Of a stretch of 64,000 bases of DNA, positions 24,318 through 33,185 are shown piece after piece; position 1 is the first letter of the stretch; each line of letters starts with the position of its first letter. The stretch is taken from assembly GCA_021769865.1 (NCBI GenBank), contig JAETSB010000002.1, positions 62,001-126,000 on the forward strand. Direction: 5' to 3'. The DNA is from Oscillospiraceae bacterium (lineage in GTDB: Bacteria; Bacillota; Clostridia; Oscillospirales; Oscillospiraceae). The notes under the pieces are model-generated. The model saw nothing but the letters and a program-made list of their open reading frames with translations. It was not told the origin of the DNA and did no database searches. The translations under genes and the position numbers were made by a program.

Positions 24318-25576
24318 GCCTCCGCCTCCTTTCCCTGTAAAAAGTATACGGTGTCCAGCTTCACCGTGCCCATGGCCTCGAAGATGCGCTCCGGGGTGAC
24401 GGCGCGGACCTGGTCCGCCAGGTCCTCCGGGGACTCGTCCCGGCCGGTGGCGGCCTGGCCCAGGAAGAAGTTTTCCAGCTTCCCCTGGGAGTCGCCCATG
24501 GAGGCGTAGGCGTTCAGCAGAGTGCTCCGGGCGGCCTCCAGCTCCCAATCCTCCAATTGGCCCTTCCGGACGGCCTCCAGCTGGGCCATAATCTCGTCAT
24601 AGGCCCGCTGGTAATTCTCGAACTCGATGCCGGAGGAGACGGTAATGAGGCCCTTCTGCCGGTGGTAGAGGGAGGAGGCGTAGTAGCAGAGGGACAGCTT
24701 TTCCCGGACGTTCAGGAAGAGCTTGGAGTTGCTGCTGCCGCCAAACAAGGTATTGCCCATCAGCAGGGCGGCGGAGTCCTTGCTGCCGCAGGAGAAGCCC
24801 ATGCCCAGCTTGCCCTGGGTCACGTCCAGACGCTCCGAGACGGTGCGGGGCTCCTCCGGCAAAACGTGGGGAACCAGCTCCGGCGGGGGCTCGACGTCTG
24901 CCCGGGGCAGGTCCGCCAGGGCGGCGCGGAGGGCGTCCTCCACCCGGGACCGCTCGGCGCTGCCGCTGTAGAAAATCTCCAGGCGGGAAGAGGTGATCAG
25001 CTCCCGGTAGGCGTCAAAGAGCAATTGCGGGTGGAGGGCGGCGGTGATCTGCTCGTTGCCCAGCCTCGGTACGCCGTAGGGCTCGCCGGTGCACATCTCC
25101 TGGAGGAGGCGGCTGTCGGCGTAGGCCCGTTTGTCGTTCAGGATGCTGCGGATGGCGTCGATGAGGTTGGTTTTCTCGCTCTCGAAATACTCCTCCAGGA
25201 AAAGGCCGTCCCGGGTGACGGGATGGCAGATCAGCTCTCCCAGGAGGGCGGCGGCGGGCTCCAGCAGGCGCTCCTCGCCGGGGGCGAAGCAGTCGTCGAT
25301 GAGGCTGGCCACGAAGCCCACGCACTGGGCCTCCCCCTTCTTGCGGATGGTGACGTCAATCCGGGCGCCATAGAGCTCGTCCAGCCGCCGGGACAGGGCG
25401 CCCATGTCCGGGAAGGAAGCGGCGCCCCGGCGGAGGATGGCGGCAATCAGGGCGTTGGCGGAGGCGGTCTCCCACCGCAGGGGGACGACGAACTGGGCGG
25501 AGAGGAGGCTTGTCTTGAATTTCTTCGCCGGGAGGTATGTGAGGAACACGCCGCCGGCGAGTTGAGTTCTTGTCAC
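24314..25576 (-). CDS. M16 family protein without zinc site (YmfF-like)
   Basis: 420 residues from GTG at 25576 (TRTQLAGGVFLTYLPAKKFK), chosen for AGGAG about ten bases upstream; the open frame extends further but into the promoter region. The M16 fold is recognisable (FGGSSNSKLFLNVREKLSLCYYASS), but no HxxEH is present, so it is expected to be the non-catalytic half of the heterodimer. First gene of M16-M16-lgt-folD. Confidence 0.88.
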   Translation of the reverse strand: MTRTQLAGGVFLTYLPAKKFKTSLLSAQFVVPLRWETASANALIAAILRRGAASFPDMGALSRRLDELYGARIDVTIRKKGEAQCVGFVASLIDDCFAPGEERLLEPAAALLGELICHPVTRDGLFLEEYFESEKTNLIDAIRSILNDKRAYADSRLLQEMCTGEPYGVPRLGNEQITAALHPQLLFDAYRELITSSRLEIFYSGSAERSRVEDALRAALADLPRADVEPPPELVPHVLPEEPRTVSERLDVTQGKLGMGFSCGSKDSAALLMGNTLFGGSSNSKLFLNVREKLSLCYYASSLYHRQKGLITVSSGIEFENYQRAYDEIMAQLEAVRKGQLEDWELEAARSTLLNAYASMGDSQGKLENFFLGQAATGRDESPEDLADQVRAVTPERIFEAMGTVKLDTVYFLQGKEAEA

Positions 25577-25630
25577 GAGGTTCAGCTCCTTTTGTGGAAT
25601 CGGTTTTACTAAGAATGTGATTTCTTTCCA

Positions 25631-25659
25631 AGTATATACTGAATGGAACGGGATTGCAA
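25631..25659 (-). promoter_or_regulatory. Promoter of the M16-lgt-folD operon
   Basis: Minus-strand -35 TTGCAA (25654-25659), 17-base spacer, -10 TATACT (25631-25636). Confidence 0.7.
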
Positions 25660-25664
25660 GACTG

Positions 25665-25693
25665 ACATATTTCCGAACCGATGGACATAGGTT
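25665..25693 (+). promoter_or_regulatory. Possible sigma-E promoter of spoIIP
   Basis: ACATATT (25665-25671), 14-base spacer, CATAGGTT (25686-25693) resemble the sigma-E consensus (KMATATT, CATACANT). spoIIP is sigma-E dependent in B. subtilis; match is partial. Confidence 0.45.
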
Positions 25694-25712
25694 GTCCCAG
25701 AGGTGAGCGGAT

Positions 25713-26957
25713 ATGAAACAAAAGAAAACTCTGGCAAATGTCCTCCGGCGGGTGGAGGCGGTGCTTCTGGCGGCGGGGACGCTGTGGGCGGCCGCCGTCA
25801 CCGCCGGCAGCGACACGGCGGCGGCGGCGGTCTCGGCCCTGGCGGAGGCCCTCCCGGAGCGGGCCCTCCGCTGGGAGCTGGGAGACCTGCGGCCCGGGGA
25901 CGGCCTGTCTCCGGCGGCGGCGCTGACCATCGGGGAGTCGCCGCTGCTGCTGGCGGCCCGGGAGGGTGTGGCGGAGCTCCAGGCCCTGGAGCGGCAGGAG
26001 CCCCCGGAGGAGGACGGCGAGACCCGGGCCCCCGTCGTGATGCCGGTGGAGGAGACCCCGGTGGAGCCCGCCGCCCCCCTGGCGGCGGACAACGGCGTCC
26101 CCGCCAAGACGCTGATCCCCACGGACCCCAGCGGCTACACCGTCTGTGGGCGGGTGTACATCAGCAACTCCACCAGCCACGAGCTGTCCGTCCAGGAGCT
26201 CCAGAAGCCCTTCGCGGCGGCCCTGGGGAAGGAGGAGCCCCAGGTGCTGATCTTACATACCCACGGCAGCGAGGCCTATACCCCCGTCCCGGGGACGGAG
26301 GGAATCGTCTGGTCCGGGGACTACCGGACCACGGATTACCGCTATAACGTGGTGAAGGTGGGGGACGAGATGGCGGAGGTCCTGGGGGAGGCGGGCGTCT
26401 CCGTCCTTCACGACCGGACGCTGTACGACTATCCCAACTACACCGGGGCCTATGACCGGGCCCTGGCCGCCATCCGGAAGTACCTGGAGCGGTACCCCTC
26501 CATCTGTTTTGTCCTGGACGTCCACCGGGACGCCATTGAGGACGGACAGGGGAACCAGTACAAGGCGGTGTCGGAGGTGGAGGGCGCGGGGGTGTCGGCC
26601 CAGATGTCCCTGGTCATCGGCAGCGACGGCAGCGGATTGGAGCACCCGGATTGGCTGGAGAACCTGCGCCTTGCGGCGGCGGTGCAGCAGGACGTCCTGG
26701 AGCGCTATCCCACGCTGATGCGGCCGGTGCTGCTGCGGAACTCCCGGTATAACCAGCACGCCACCACCGGGTCGCTGCTGCTGGAGGTGGGGGCCGCCGG
26801 GAACTCCCCGGAGGAGGCCGTCCTGGCCGGGCGGCTGTTCGCGGAGCGGTTTGCGGCGGTGCTGAAAGAGAAGGCGGCGGAGGGCGCGGAGGCCGTGGAA
26901 AGCGCGGGAAACGGGGAAAGCCCGGAAGAGGAGAAGGACCGGGAGGCGGCTTCGTAA
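25713..26957 (+). CDS. spoIIP: SpoIIP, sporulation amidase/endopeptidase
   Basis: 414 residues: N-terminal membrane segment (about 13-35), acidic linker (100-130) and the SpoIIP catalytic domain with VLILHTHGSEAYTP, FVLDVHRDAIED and GSLLLEVGAAGNSPEEA, which carry the zinc-binding His and Glu residues. SpoIIP acts with SpoIID and SpoIIM in the mother cell to degrade septal and peripheral peptidoglycan during engulfment. GAGGTGA precedes the ATG. No gpr lies beside it, unlike in Bacilli. Confidence 0.95.
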   Translation: MKQKKTLANVLRRVEAVLLAAGTLWAAAVTAGSDTAAAAVSALAEALPERALRWELGDLRPGDGLSPAAALTIGESPLLLAAREGVAELQALERQEPPEEDGETRAPVVMPVEETPVEPAAPLAADNGVPAKTLIPTDPSGYTVCGRVYISNSTSHELSVQELQKPFAAALGKEEPQVLILHTHGSEAYTPVPGTEGIVWSGDYRTTDYRYNVVKVGDEMAEVLGEAGVSVLHDRTLYDYPNYTGAYDRALAAIRKYLERYPSICFVLDVHRDAIEDGQGNQYKAVSEVEGAGVSAQMSLVIGSDGSGLEHPDWLENLRLAAAVQQDVLERYPTLMRPVLLRNSRYNQHATTGSLLLEVGAAGNSPEEAVLAGRLFAERFAAVLKEKAAEGAEAVESAGNGESPEEEKDREAAS

Positions 26958-26973
26958 GGAGCCGCCTCTTTTT
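26944..26973 (+). terminator. Terminator of spoIIP
   Basis: AGGCGGCT / AGCCGCCT stem overlapping the stop codon, followed by CTTTTTG. Confidence 0.85.
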
Positions 26974-27059
26974 GTAATTTTTTCCGCCGCGCATGAAACG
27001 GTCAAAACCAGGGACCCTAACATCACCCAACGATTTGAACGCAAAAGGAGTGAGCCCAT

Positions 27060-28286
27060 TTGGAAACGGGAATCCATAACACCTCCGAGATCGGGCGGCT
27101 GAAAAAGGTCCTGCTCCACCGGCCCGGGCAGGAGCTGGAAAACCTGATGCCGGAGTATCTGGACCGGCTGCTGTTTGACGACATCCCCTATCTCCGGGAG
27201 GCCCAGAAGGAGCACGACGCCTTCGCCGACTGCCTCCGCCAGCAGGGCGTGGAGGTGGTGTACCTCACGGACCTGGTGGTAAATTCCATCACCTCCGACG
27301 AGGTGCGCAAGGAGCTGGTGGTCCAGTTCCTGAACGAAGCGGGCATCAAGGAGCAGAGGAGCCGGGTGCTTCTGGGGGAGTACCTGGGGAAGATGCCGGA
27401 CAAGCAGATGGTTTCCACCATGATGGCCGGCGTGCGGAAGAACGAGCTCCAGGGGGAGAGCGAAAAGCTGGCGGACCTTCTGTCCGCCGCCGAGGACGGG
27501 TATCCCTTCGTAGTGGACCCCATGCCGAACCTCTATTTTACCCGGGACCCCTTTGCCACCATCGGCACCGGCGTGTCCATCCACAAGATGCTGACGGAGA
27601 CCCGGAACCGGGAGACCCTGTTCGGCAAGTTCATCTTTGAGCACAACCCGGAGTATAAGCACGCCCCCCGGTGGTACGACCGGGGTGAGACCTCCTCCCT
27701 GGAGGGCGGGGACATCCTGATTTTGAGCCCCCAGGTGCTGGGGGTGGGCATCTCCCAGCGGACCAAGGGGGACTCCATCGACACCCTGGCGGAGACGGTG
27801 CTGACCTACAGCCGGACCAGCTTCAAGAAGATCCTGGCCTTCAACATCCCCAAGAGCCGGTCCTTCATGCACCTGGACACGGTGTTCACCATGGTGGACC
27901 GGGACAAGTTCACGGTGCATCCGAACATTCTCTCCAGCATCACGGTGTTCGTCATGGAGCTGGACGAGAACAAAAAGATGAAGATCACCCAGGAGGACGG
28001 CCGCCTGGAGGACATTTTGAAGGAGCACCTGGGATTGGACCACGTGACGCTCATCGAGTGCGGACGGGGCAGCGAGGTGGACGCGGCCCGGGAGCAGTGG
28101 AACGACGGCAGCAACACCCTGGCCATCGCCCCCGGCGAGGTGGTGGTCTACTCCCGGAACTACGTGACCAACCGCTCTCTGGAGGAAGCGGGGGTCAAGG
28201 TCCACACCATTCCCAGCGCGGAGCTGAGCCGCGGACGCGGCGGGCCCCGGTGCATGAGCATGCCGCTCTGGCGGGAGGACCCTTGA
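27060..28286 (+). CDS. arcA: Arginine deiminase
   Basis: 408 residues from TTG at 27060, with AAAGGAG 9 bases upstream. Active-site features of ADI are all present: [31 protein letters not shown] and catalytic C398 in [10 protein letters not shown]. It converts arginine to citrulline and ammonia in the cytosol. arcB and a YfcC-type carrier follow, forming an arginine-fermentation cluster, but a 709-base non-coding element separates arcA from arcB. Confidence 0.97.
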   Translation: METGIHNTSEIGRLKKVLLHRPGQELENLMPEYLDRLLFDDIPYLREAQKEHDAFADCLRQQGVEVVYLTDLVVNSITSDEVRKELVVQFLNEAGIKEQRSRVLLGEYLGKMPDKQMVSTMMAGVRKNELQGESEKLADLLSAAEDGYPFVVDPMPNLYFTRDPFATIGTGVSIHKMLTETRNRETLFGKFIFEHNPEYKHAPRWYDRGETSSLEGGDILILSPQVLGVGISQRTKGDSIDTLAETVLTYSRTSFKKILAFNIPKSRSFMHLDTVFTMVDRDKFTVHPNILSSITVFVMELDENKKMKITQEDGRLEDILKEHLGLDHVTLIECGRGSEVDAAREQWNDGSNTLAIAPGEVVVYSRNYVTNRSLEEAGVKVHTIPSAELSRGRGGPRCMSMPLWREDP

Positions 28287-28305
28287 ATGAGCCCCTTTGC
28301 AGGGG

Positions 28306-28955
28306 GGCTTATGCGCGCCCTGACGGGCGGGGGAGTCAACAGCTAGGATGCTAGCTGGTGCAATGCACCCCCCATTCTCTCTTTTTCTTCCCGAAGAAAA
28401 AGAGAGAATGCGCCGTGCACGGTGGAAGAGAGAAAAAGACGGGGACGCGTTACGGGGGCGCGGCAAAGCGGGGACTGTTGAACACGCAAGTCTCTGCCCG
28501 CGGCGTGGTGCGAGCGGGGGTTTTGGAGGTTGATGCAAGGACTGTCCGTCTTTCCTCGCTGCCGCTAACCCGGCGCTTCCGTCAAAGCTGCGCCTACCGC
28601 TTTCTCTTTCAGATAGAACCTTGGTGGAATGGCCTGACCAAGGGGTCAGGCCCCACAGTCCAGTACCAGTTCAGCACCAGGGCAGCGGCAGCGGAAAGCG
28701 ACGCTGGTCCATTCGACCAGCACCAAAATCCCCGCTAACTCTACGCCGCGGGCAGAAGACATTCGTAGAAATCGGAAGCACGCCTTACGCGTCCCCCGTT
28801 TCCCGTCCCCCGCAGGGCATTACTTCTTTTTCTCTTTTGGACCGTGCACGGCCCGTTTTCTCTTTTTCTTCTGGAAGAAAAAGAGAAAATGGGGGGTGCA
28901 ATGAACCAGCCATCATCATGGCTGTGATCCACCCCGCCCGCAAGGGCGAGCAAAA
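28306..28955. repeat. 650-bp fold-back (inverted repeat) element
   Basis: Long imperfect palindrome centred near 28630. Paired blocks: GCCC...GGGC 28317-28328 with 28937-28948; an oligopyrimidine/oligopurine hairpin 28374-28409 with 28856-28889; GCCGTGCACGGT 28412-28423 with 28841-28852; CTGCCCGCGGCGT 28494-28506 with 28743-28755; CGCTGCCGCT 28557-28566 with 28684-28693. Each arm also has its own perfect 16-17 bp hairpin. The centre is a copy of the repeat at 14560. No transposase, no clear target-site duplication. Non-autonomous MITE-like element or giant structured RNA. Confidence 0.8.
28626..28656. repeat. Dispersed palindromic repeat, copy 2
   Basis: Differs from 14560-14589 by one extra A in the loop (GGCCTGACC AAG GGGTCAGGCC). 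It occupies the loop end of the fold-back element. Confidence 0.8.
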
Positions 28956-28995
28956 TCCCATCAATGTGAAAAATTGAAAAGGAAGGTAATTCACC

Positions 28996-29994
28996 ATGGC
29001 ATTGAACCTAAAAGGCCGCAGCTTTTTAACTCTTGAGGACTTCACCCCCGGTGAAATCCGGTATCTTCTAGACCTGGGTCACGATTTGAAGGCCAAGCGC
29101 CGCGCCGGGGTCTGCGAGCCCGCCCTGAAGGGCAAGCACATCGTCCTGCTCTTTGAGAAGACCTCCACCCGGACTCGGTGCTCCTTTGAGGTGGCCGCCA
29201 CTCAGGAGGGCGCCCACGTCACCTACCTGGATGCGGGCAGCTCCCAGATGGGCAAGAAGGAGTCCCTGGAGGACTCCGCCAAGGTCCTGGGCCGCTTCTT
29301 CGACGGCATCGAGTACCGGGGCTACCAGCAGCAGGTGGTGGAGGACCTGGCCAAGTGGTCCGGCGTGCCCGTGTGGAACGGCCTCACCGACTGGGACCAC
29401 CCCACCCAGATCCTCGCCGACATGATGACCCTGGAGGAGCACTGCGCCAAACCCCTGAACAAGATGAAGGTGGTCTTCCCCGGCGACGTGCGGAACAACA
29501 TGTGTTACGCTTGGATGATCGGCGCGGCCAAGATGGGCATGCACTTCGTGGGTCTTGGCCCCCAGGAGCTGGCTCAGCAGATGGACCAGGAGCTTGTCAA
29601 GCGGGTCTTCGCCGAGGCACGGAAAAACGGCGGCCTCATTGAGATCACCGACGACATGGGTTCCCTCAAGGGCGCCGACATGATCTACGGCGACATCTGG
29701 GCCTCCATGGGCGAGGAGGACCTGATCCCCAAACGGGCGGAGCTGCTGTCCCCCTTCCGGGTGACGGAGGAGACCATAAAGGCCACCGGGAACCCGGACG
29801 TGCTCTATATGCACTGTCTGCCCTCCTTCCACGACTTCGAGACAAAACTGGCCAAGGAGTGGAAGGACAAGGGCGTGGATATCCGGGAGGTCACCGACGA
29901 GGTGTTCCGGGGCCGCCACAGCGTGGTGTTCGACGAGGCGGAGAACCGGATGCACTCCATCAAGGCCGTCCTGGTGGCCACCATCGGAAAATAA
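28996..29994 (+). CDS. arcB: Catabolic ornithine carbamoyltransferase
   Basis: 332 residues with the carbamoyl-phosphate site STRTRCSFE, HPTQILADMMT, and the ornithine-binding HCLP motif (YMHCLPSF). In the arginine deiminase pathway it phosphorolyses citrulline to ornithine and carbamoyl phosphate. GGAAGGT precedes the ATG. No promoter is obvious right upstream, so transcription must read through or begin within the fold-back element. 15 bases separate it from the carrier gene. Confidence 0.96.
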   Translation: MALNLKGRSFLTLEDFTPGEIRYLLDLGHDLKAKRRAGVCEPALKGKHIVLLFEKTSTRTRCSFEVAATQEGAHVTYLDAGSSQMGKKESLEDSAKVLGRFFDGIEYRGYQQQVVEDLAKWSGVPVWNGLTDWDHPTQILADMMTLEEHCAKPLNKMKVVFPGDVRNNMCYAWMIGAAKMGMHFVGLGPQELAQQMDQELVKRVFAEARKNGGLIEITDDMGSLKGADMIYGDIWASMGEEDLIPKRAELLSPFRVTEETIKATGNPDVLYMHCLPSFHDFETKLAKEWKDKGVDIREVTDEVFRGRHSVVFDEAENRMHSIKAVLVATIGK

Positions 29995-30009
29995 AGGGGG
30001 GAGGTCCCT

Positions 30010-31398
30010 TTGGAACGCGCGAGATTCCGTATGCCGACGGCATACACCATTTTGTTCCTGCTCATCATTTTCGTGGCCCTGTGCACCTGGCTGGTGCCGG
30101 CGGGGGCCTATCAATACGTGAACGAGGCCCCGGTAGCCGGAACCTATCACGCTGTGGCCCAGACCCCCCAGGGGGCTGGGGCGGTGCTGAAGGCCGCCTT
30201 CTCCGGGTTCTACGACGCGGTGGACGTGTGCCTGTTCATTCTGATGGTGGGCGGCTTCCTGGGGGTGGTCATGAAGACCGGAGCGGTGGACGCCGGCGTG
30301 GGCCGGATCATCCAGCGCCTGGGCGGAAAAGAGAAATGGCTTATCCCCATTCTGATGATCGCCTTCGGCCTGGGCGGCACCACCTACGGCATGTGGGAGG
30401 AGACCATGGCCTTCTACCCCCTGCTGATTCCCGTCTTTCTGGCGGCGGGCTATGACGCGGTGGTGGGCATCTCCGTCATCCTCCTGGGGGCGGGAGCGGG
30501 CATCATCAGCTCCACCGTCAATCCCTTCGCCACGGGCATCGCGGCGGGCTTCGCCGGGGTGTCCCTGGGGGAGGGCATCCTCCTGCGGGCCATTCAATGG
30601 ATCGTCTTCGAGGGGGCGGCCATCTGGTTCGTCATGGCCTACGCCGCCCGGGTGAAGAAGGACCCCTCCCGGTCTGTGGTGGGCGTGGGCGCTGGAAAGC
30701 TCCAGGCCAATATGGAGGAGACGGTGGAGTTCACGCCGAAGCGGAAGGTCATTATGGCGGTGTTTACCCTGACCTTCCTGATTATGATCTACGGCGTTAT
30801 TCCCTTTGACGAGATGGGCCTGCCCCTGCCGGCCTTAGGATGGTGGTTTCCGGAGCTCAGCGCCCTGTTCCTGGTGTCCGGCGTCATCATCGGCCTCATC
30901 GACCGCATGGGGGAGGAGGCCATCGCCGAGACCTATGTGGCGGGCTGCGCGGACCTGCTGGGCGTGGCCCTGATCATCGGCATCAGCCGGGGCATCACCG
31001 TGCTGATGAACGACGGGCAGATCACGGGCACCATCCTCCACTGGGGGGAGCAGGCCCTCTCCGGGGCGGGGCCCGTCCGCTTCGTGCTGCTGGTGTACCT
31101 GTTGTACCTGCCCCTGACGGTGCTGATCCCCTCCTCCTCCGGCCTGGCGACCCTGTCGGTGCCCGTCATGGCCCCTCTGGGGCGCTTCGCCGGAGTGGGG
31201 GGCGATTTGGTGGTGACGGCCTTTCAGTCCGCCTCCGGCCTGGTGAACATCATCACCCCCACGGCGGCGGTGGTGATGGGGGCCCTGGCCCTGGGGCACG
31301 TGCCTTACGACAAGTGGGTAAAATACGTGTGGAAGCTGATTTTGTATTTCTTTTTGCTGACGCTGGCGTTTTTGATCGCGGGCGTCGCGCTTGGCTGA
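30010..31398 (+). CDS. YfcC-type amino-acid carrier, likely arginine/ornithine exchanger
   Basis: 462 residues from TTG at 30010 with GGGGGGAGG upstream; about twelve TM helices. Conserved stretches of the YfcC/DcuC-like family are present: FGLGGTTYGMWEETMAFYPL, STVNPFATGIA and LIPSSSGLATLSVPVMAPL. The family is annotated as basic amino-acid antiporters when next to arcA/arcB, so exchange of external arginine for ornithine is inferred from position. Not the APC-superfamily ArcD of lactobacilli. No arcC follows. Confidence 0.88.
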   Translation: MERARFRMPTAYTILFLLIIFVALCTWLVPAGAYQYVNEAPVAGTYHAVAQTPQGAGAVLKAAFSGFYDAVDVCLFILMVGGFLGVVMKTGAVDAGVGRIIQRLGGKEKWLIPILMIAFGLGGTTYGMWEETMAFYPLLIPVFLAAGYDAVVGISVILLGAGAGIISSTVNPFATGIAAGFAGVSLGEGILLRAIQWIVFEGAAIWFVMAYAARVKKDPSRSVVGVGAGKLQANMEETVEFTPKRKVIMAVFTLTFLIMIYGVIPFDEMGLPLPALGWWFPELSALFLVSGVIIGLIDRMGEEAIAETYVAGCADLLGVALIIGISRGITVLMNDGQITGTILHWGEQALSGAGPVRFVLLVYLLYLPLTVLIPSSSGLATLSVPVMAPLGRFAGVGGDLVVTAFQSASGLVNIITPTAAVVMGALALGHVPYDKWVKYVWKLILYFFLLTLAFLIAGVALG

Positions 31399-31402
31399 GA
31401 GA

Positions 31403-31436
31403 AAAAACCACCGGCTCTTTGGAGTCGGTGGTTTTT
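31403..31436. terminator. Bidirectional terminator between arc cluster and VOC gene
   Basis: AAAAACCACCG / CGGTGGTTTTT stem with a 12-base loop; U tracts on both strands, serving both convergent transcripts. Confidence 0.9.
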
Positions 31437-31441
31437 CGCTG

Positions 31442-31801
31442 TCAGGGGATAATCTCAATCCAGTACCCGTCCGGGTCGGAGATGAAGTAAATGCCCATGG
31501 CGGGGTTCTCGAAGCAGACGCAGCCCATTTCCTTGTGCTTAGCGTGGGCCGCCTCGTAGTCTGGGGCTTTCAGGGCCAGGTGGAACTCGCACTCGCCCAG
31601 GTCGTACTTCTGGGGATGGTCCCGCAGCCAGGTGAGCTCCAGGCGGAAGGTGGTTTTCCGGTCCCCCAGAAAGACGATGACGTAGCTGCCGTCCTCCGCC
31701 TCCTTTCGGCGGACCGGAGAGAGGCCCAGGGCCTCTTTGTAGAAGTTCAGGGAGCGGTCCAGGTCGGTGACGTTGAAATTGAAGTGGTTGAAGGTAAACA
31801 T
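31442..31801 (-). CDS. VOC-superfamily protein, glyoxalase I-like
   Basis: 119 residues, one VOC domain made of two beta-alpha-beta-beta-beta units: FNHFNFNVTDLDRSLNFYKE and CEFHLALKAPDYEAAHAKH, ending ISDPDGYWIEIIP. Candidate metal ligands His5/Glu54/His74/Glu117-type positions are present, as in lactoylglutathione lyase. Could be a methylglyoxal-detoxifying enzyme or another VOC activity. The upstream HAD gene ends one base before its ATG, so the two are coupled. Confidence 0.85.
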   Translation of the reverse strand: MFTFNHFNFNVTDLDRSLNFYKEALGLSPVRRKEAEDGSYVIVFLGDRKTTFRLELTWLRDHPQKYDLGECEFHLALKAPDYEAAHAKHKEMGCVCFENPAMGIYFISDPDGYWIEIIP

Positions 31802-31802
31802 A

Positions 31803-32564
31803 TTAGACCGCCTTTCTGTCCGCCTGTTCCCGCAAAATGGTGTAGACCTCGTAAATGTCCTGGATGGTATAGGTGGGCCGGACCTCCTTGGGAACGTCGC
31901 CGTCCCGGGACTGGGTCAGGAAGGAGTGAATGTGGAAGGTGGCCCCAAAGCCCAGGTTCTGAGGGCCGATCACGTCCCGGGAGTAGGTGTCGCCCACATA
32001 GGCGCAGGTCTTGGGATCGGAACGGACCTGATTCAGGGAGACCAGGAAGATGTTGGGGTCTGGCTTTCGGTAGCCGGTGACGGAGGAGAGGGTCACGTCC
32101 TGAAAGTAATCCCGGATGCCGTACTCCTCCAGGGTGCGGAAGACCTGGTAGAGGGCGGCGGTGTTGCTGATAACGCCCAGCTTCATGCCGAGACCCTTTA
32201 ACCCCTCCAACATTTCTTTTACATGGGGACGGAGCTTGCGGTGGTAGTGGGTGACCTCCCACATGTGGGCCAGCTCCTCGGCAAAGGGCTTTACGGCGTC
32301 AAAGTCCAGGCCCAGCTCCGTCAGGATATAGTTGCCCCAGATCTCCTCGGGCTTCAGTTCCCGGTTCGTGGGGCCCCGGTAGGCGGCGTAGCGGTCCCAG
32401 CCGCCGGCAAAAGCCTGGATGGCGGCAGGGATGTCCAGGGACAGGGGGTGGCCGTGGGCCGCCAGGATGCGGAGAACGCCCTCGGCGGAGGCGATCTTGC
32501 TGGCCTCGTCGATGCAGATGTCCTCCAGGGTCCCGCCCATGTCAAACAATACGGTATCGATCAT
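31803..32564 (-). CDS. HAD-family hydrolase
   Basis: 253 residues from ATG at 32564 (IDTVLFDMGGTLEDI); the longer open frame overlaps the next gene. HAD motifs: nucleophile D8 (FDMGGT), Thr/Ser motif LGVISNTAA, Lys in GYRKPDPNIF and YVGDTYSRDVIGPQ. The usual acid-base Asp two residues after the nucleophile is Gly, as in several subgroups whose activity is not a simple phosphatase. Substrate unknown. Confidence 0.85.
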   Translation of the reverse strand: MIDTVLFDMGGTLEDICIDEASKIASAEGVLRILAAHGHPLSLDIPAAIQAFAGGWDRYAAYRGPTNRELKPEEIWGNYILTELGLDFDAVKPFAEELAHMWEVTHYHRKLRPHVKEMLEGLKGLGMKLGVISNTAALYQVFRTLEEYGIRDYFQDVTLSSVTGYRKPDPNIFLVSLNQVRSDPKTCAYVGDTYSRDVIGPQNLGFGATFHIHSFLTQSRDGDVPKEVRPTYTIQDIYEVYTILREQADRKAV

Positions 32565-32569
32565 AATTC

Positions 32570-33103
32570 TCACTGCCTTTTCCAAGGCCGTGCCGGATCT
32601 TCGGCAGGGGGCCTTTTTTTCCAAGATAAATAGTACACCAGGAGGGAGGTCCCCAGGCCCAGTGCCAGGGGAGCCAGGGTGAACATTCCGAAGAATTGGA
32701 GGATCAGTCCCGCGCTCTCCCAGCCCATGAGGATCATCAGCCCGATGAGGCAGGCCAGCAGCAGCAGGGCCAGCCAGATATAGGCGGCGGGCAGCAGGCG
32801 CTTGTCGCCGGGCAGCAGCCACACCAGAGAGGCGGCCGCCGTTCCCGCAACGGCGGGAACCAGGGCCTCCACCAGGTTGATCAGCCCCACGGGCGCGCCC
32901 TGGAGCAGGCCGTCCAGCCAGGGGCTGAACAGGGCGAAGCAGCCGCCGTACAGGGCCAGCAGGACCCAGCAGAGGCAGAAGGAGTAGAGCAGGAGCGTGC
33001 TCTTCACCCTGCCGTTCTCCGTCATCTGAAACGCGCCCCAGAATTTGTCGGCGAATTTGCCGACCTGCTCGTCGATCTCTTTTTGCCGGATGGGATTTGC
33101 CAT
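32570..33103 (-). CDS. Four-helix membrane protein, unknown
   Basis: 177 residues with hydrophilic N-terminus (ANPIRQKEIDEQVGKFADK) and four hydrophobic helices (about 38-62, 72-98, 105-127, 134-158), basic C-terminus. The N-terminal pattern QVGKFADKFWG is not assigned to a family by eye. Five bases before the HAD gene, first gene of a three-gene transcript. Confidence 0.7.
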   Translation of the reverse strand: MANPIRQKEIDEQVGKFADKFWGAFQMTENGRVKSTLLLYSFCLCWVLLALYGGCFALFSPWLDGLLQGAPVGLINLVEALVPAVAGTAAASLVWLLPGDKRLLPAAYIWLALLLLACLIGLMILMGWESAGLILQFFGMFTLAPLALGLGTSLLVYYLSWKKRPPAEDPARPWKRQ

Positions 33104-33124
33104 GGAAGTCCTCCTTCACCATTC

Positions 33125-33183
33125 AGAAGCCGTATTCACAGGCGGGAAGCCTGTGTCGATTCTCGGCTGTGAATACAGCTTCT
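33125..33183. repeat. Inverted repeat with competing inner hairpin
   Basis: Arms 33125-33141 and 33167-33183 match at 16 of 17 positions (GTATTCACAG core). An inner hairpin ACAGGC/GCCTGT (33138-33154) shares bases with the left arm, so the two folds exclude each other. Lies upstream of the membrane-protein gene. Confidence 0.6.
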
Positions 33184-33185
33184 TA

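Larger units (their letters stand above)
28287..28995. other. 709-base non-coding stretch between arcA and arcB
   Basis: Contains a G-rich hairpin just after arcA (about 28290-28308) and then the large fold-back element. Open frames on both strands exist but have no ribosome sites and mirror one another because the arms are inverted copies; none is called. Confidence 0.8.

Noticed and set aside
24315-26122. Longer start of the YmfF-like M16 gene at 26122
   Set aside because: The extension would overlap spoIIP antisense and the promoters; GTG at 25576 has a ribosome site and aligns with the family.
28348-29045. Short ORFs on both strands in the arcA-arcB interval encoding peptides like HPPFSLFLPEEKE
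   Set aside because: They arise from the two inverted arms of the fold-back element, lack ribosome sites, and the shared peptide only reflects the repeat.
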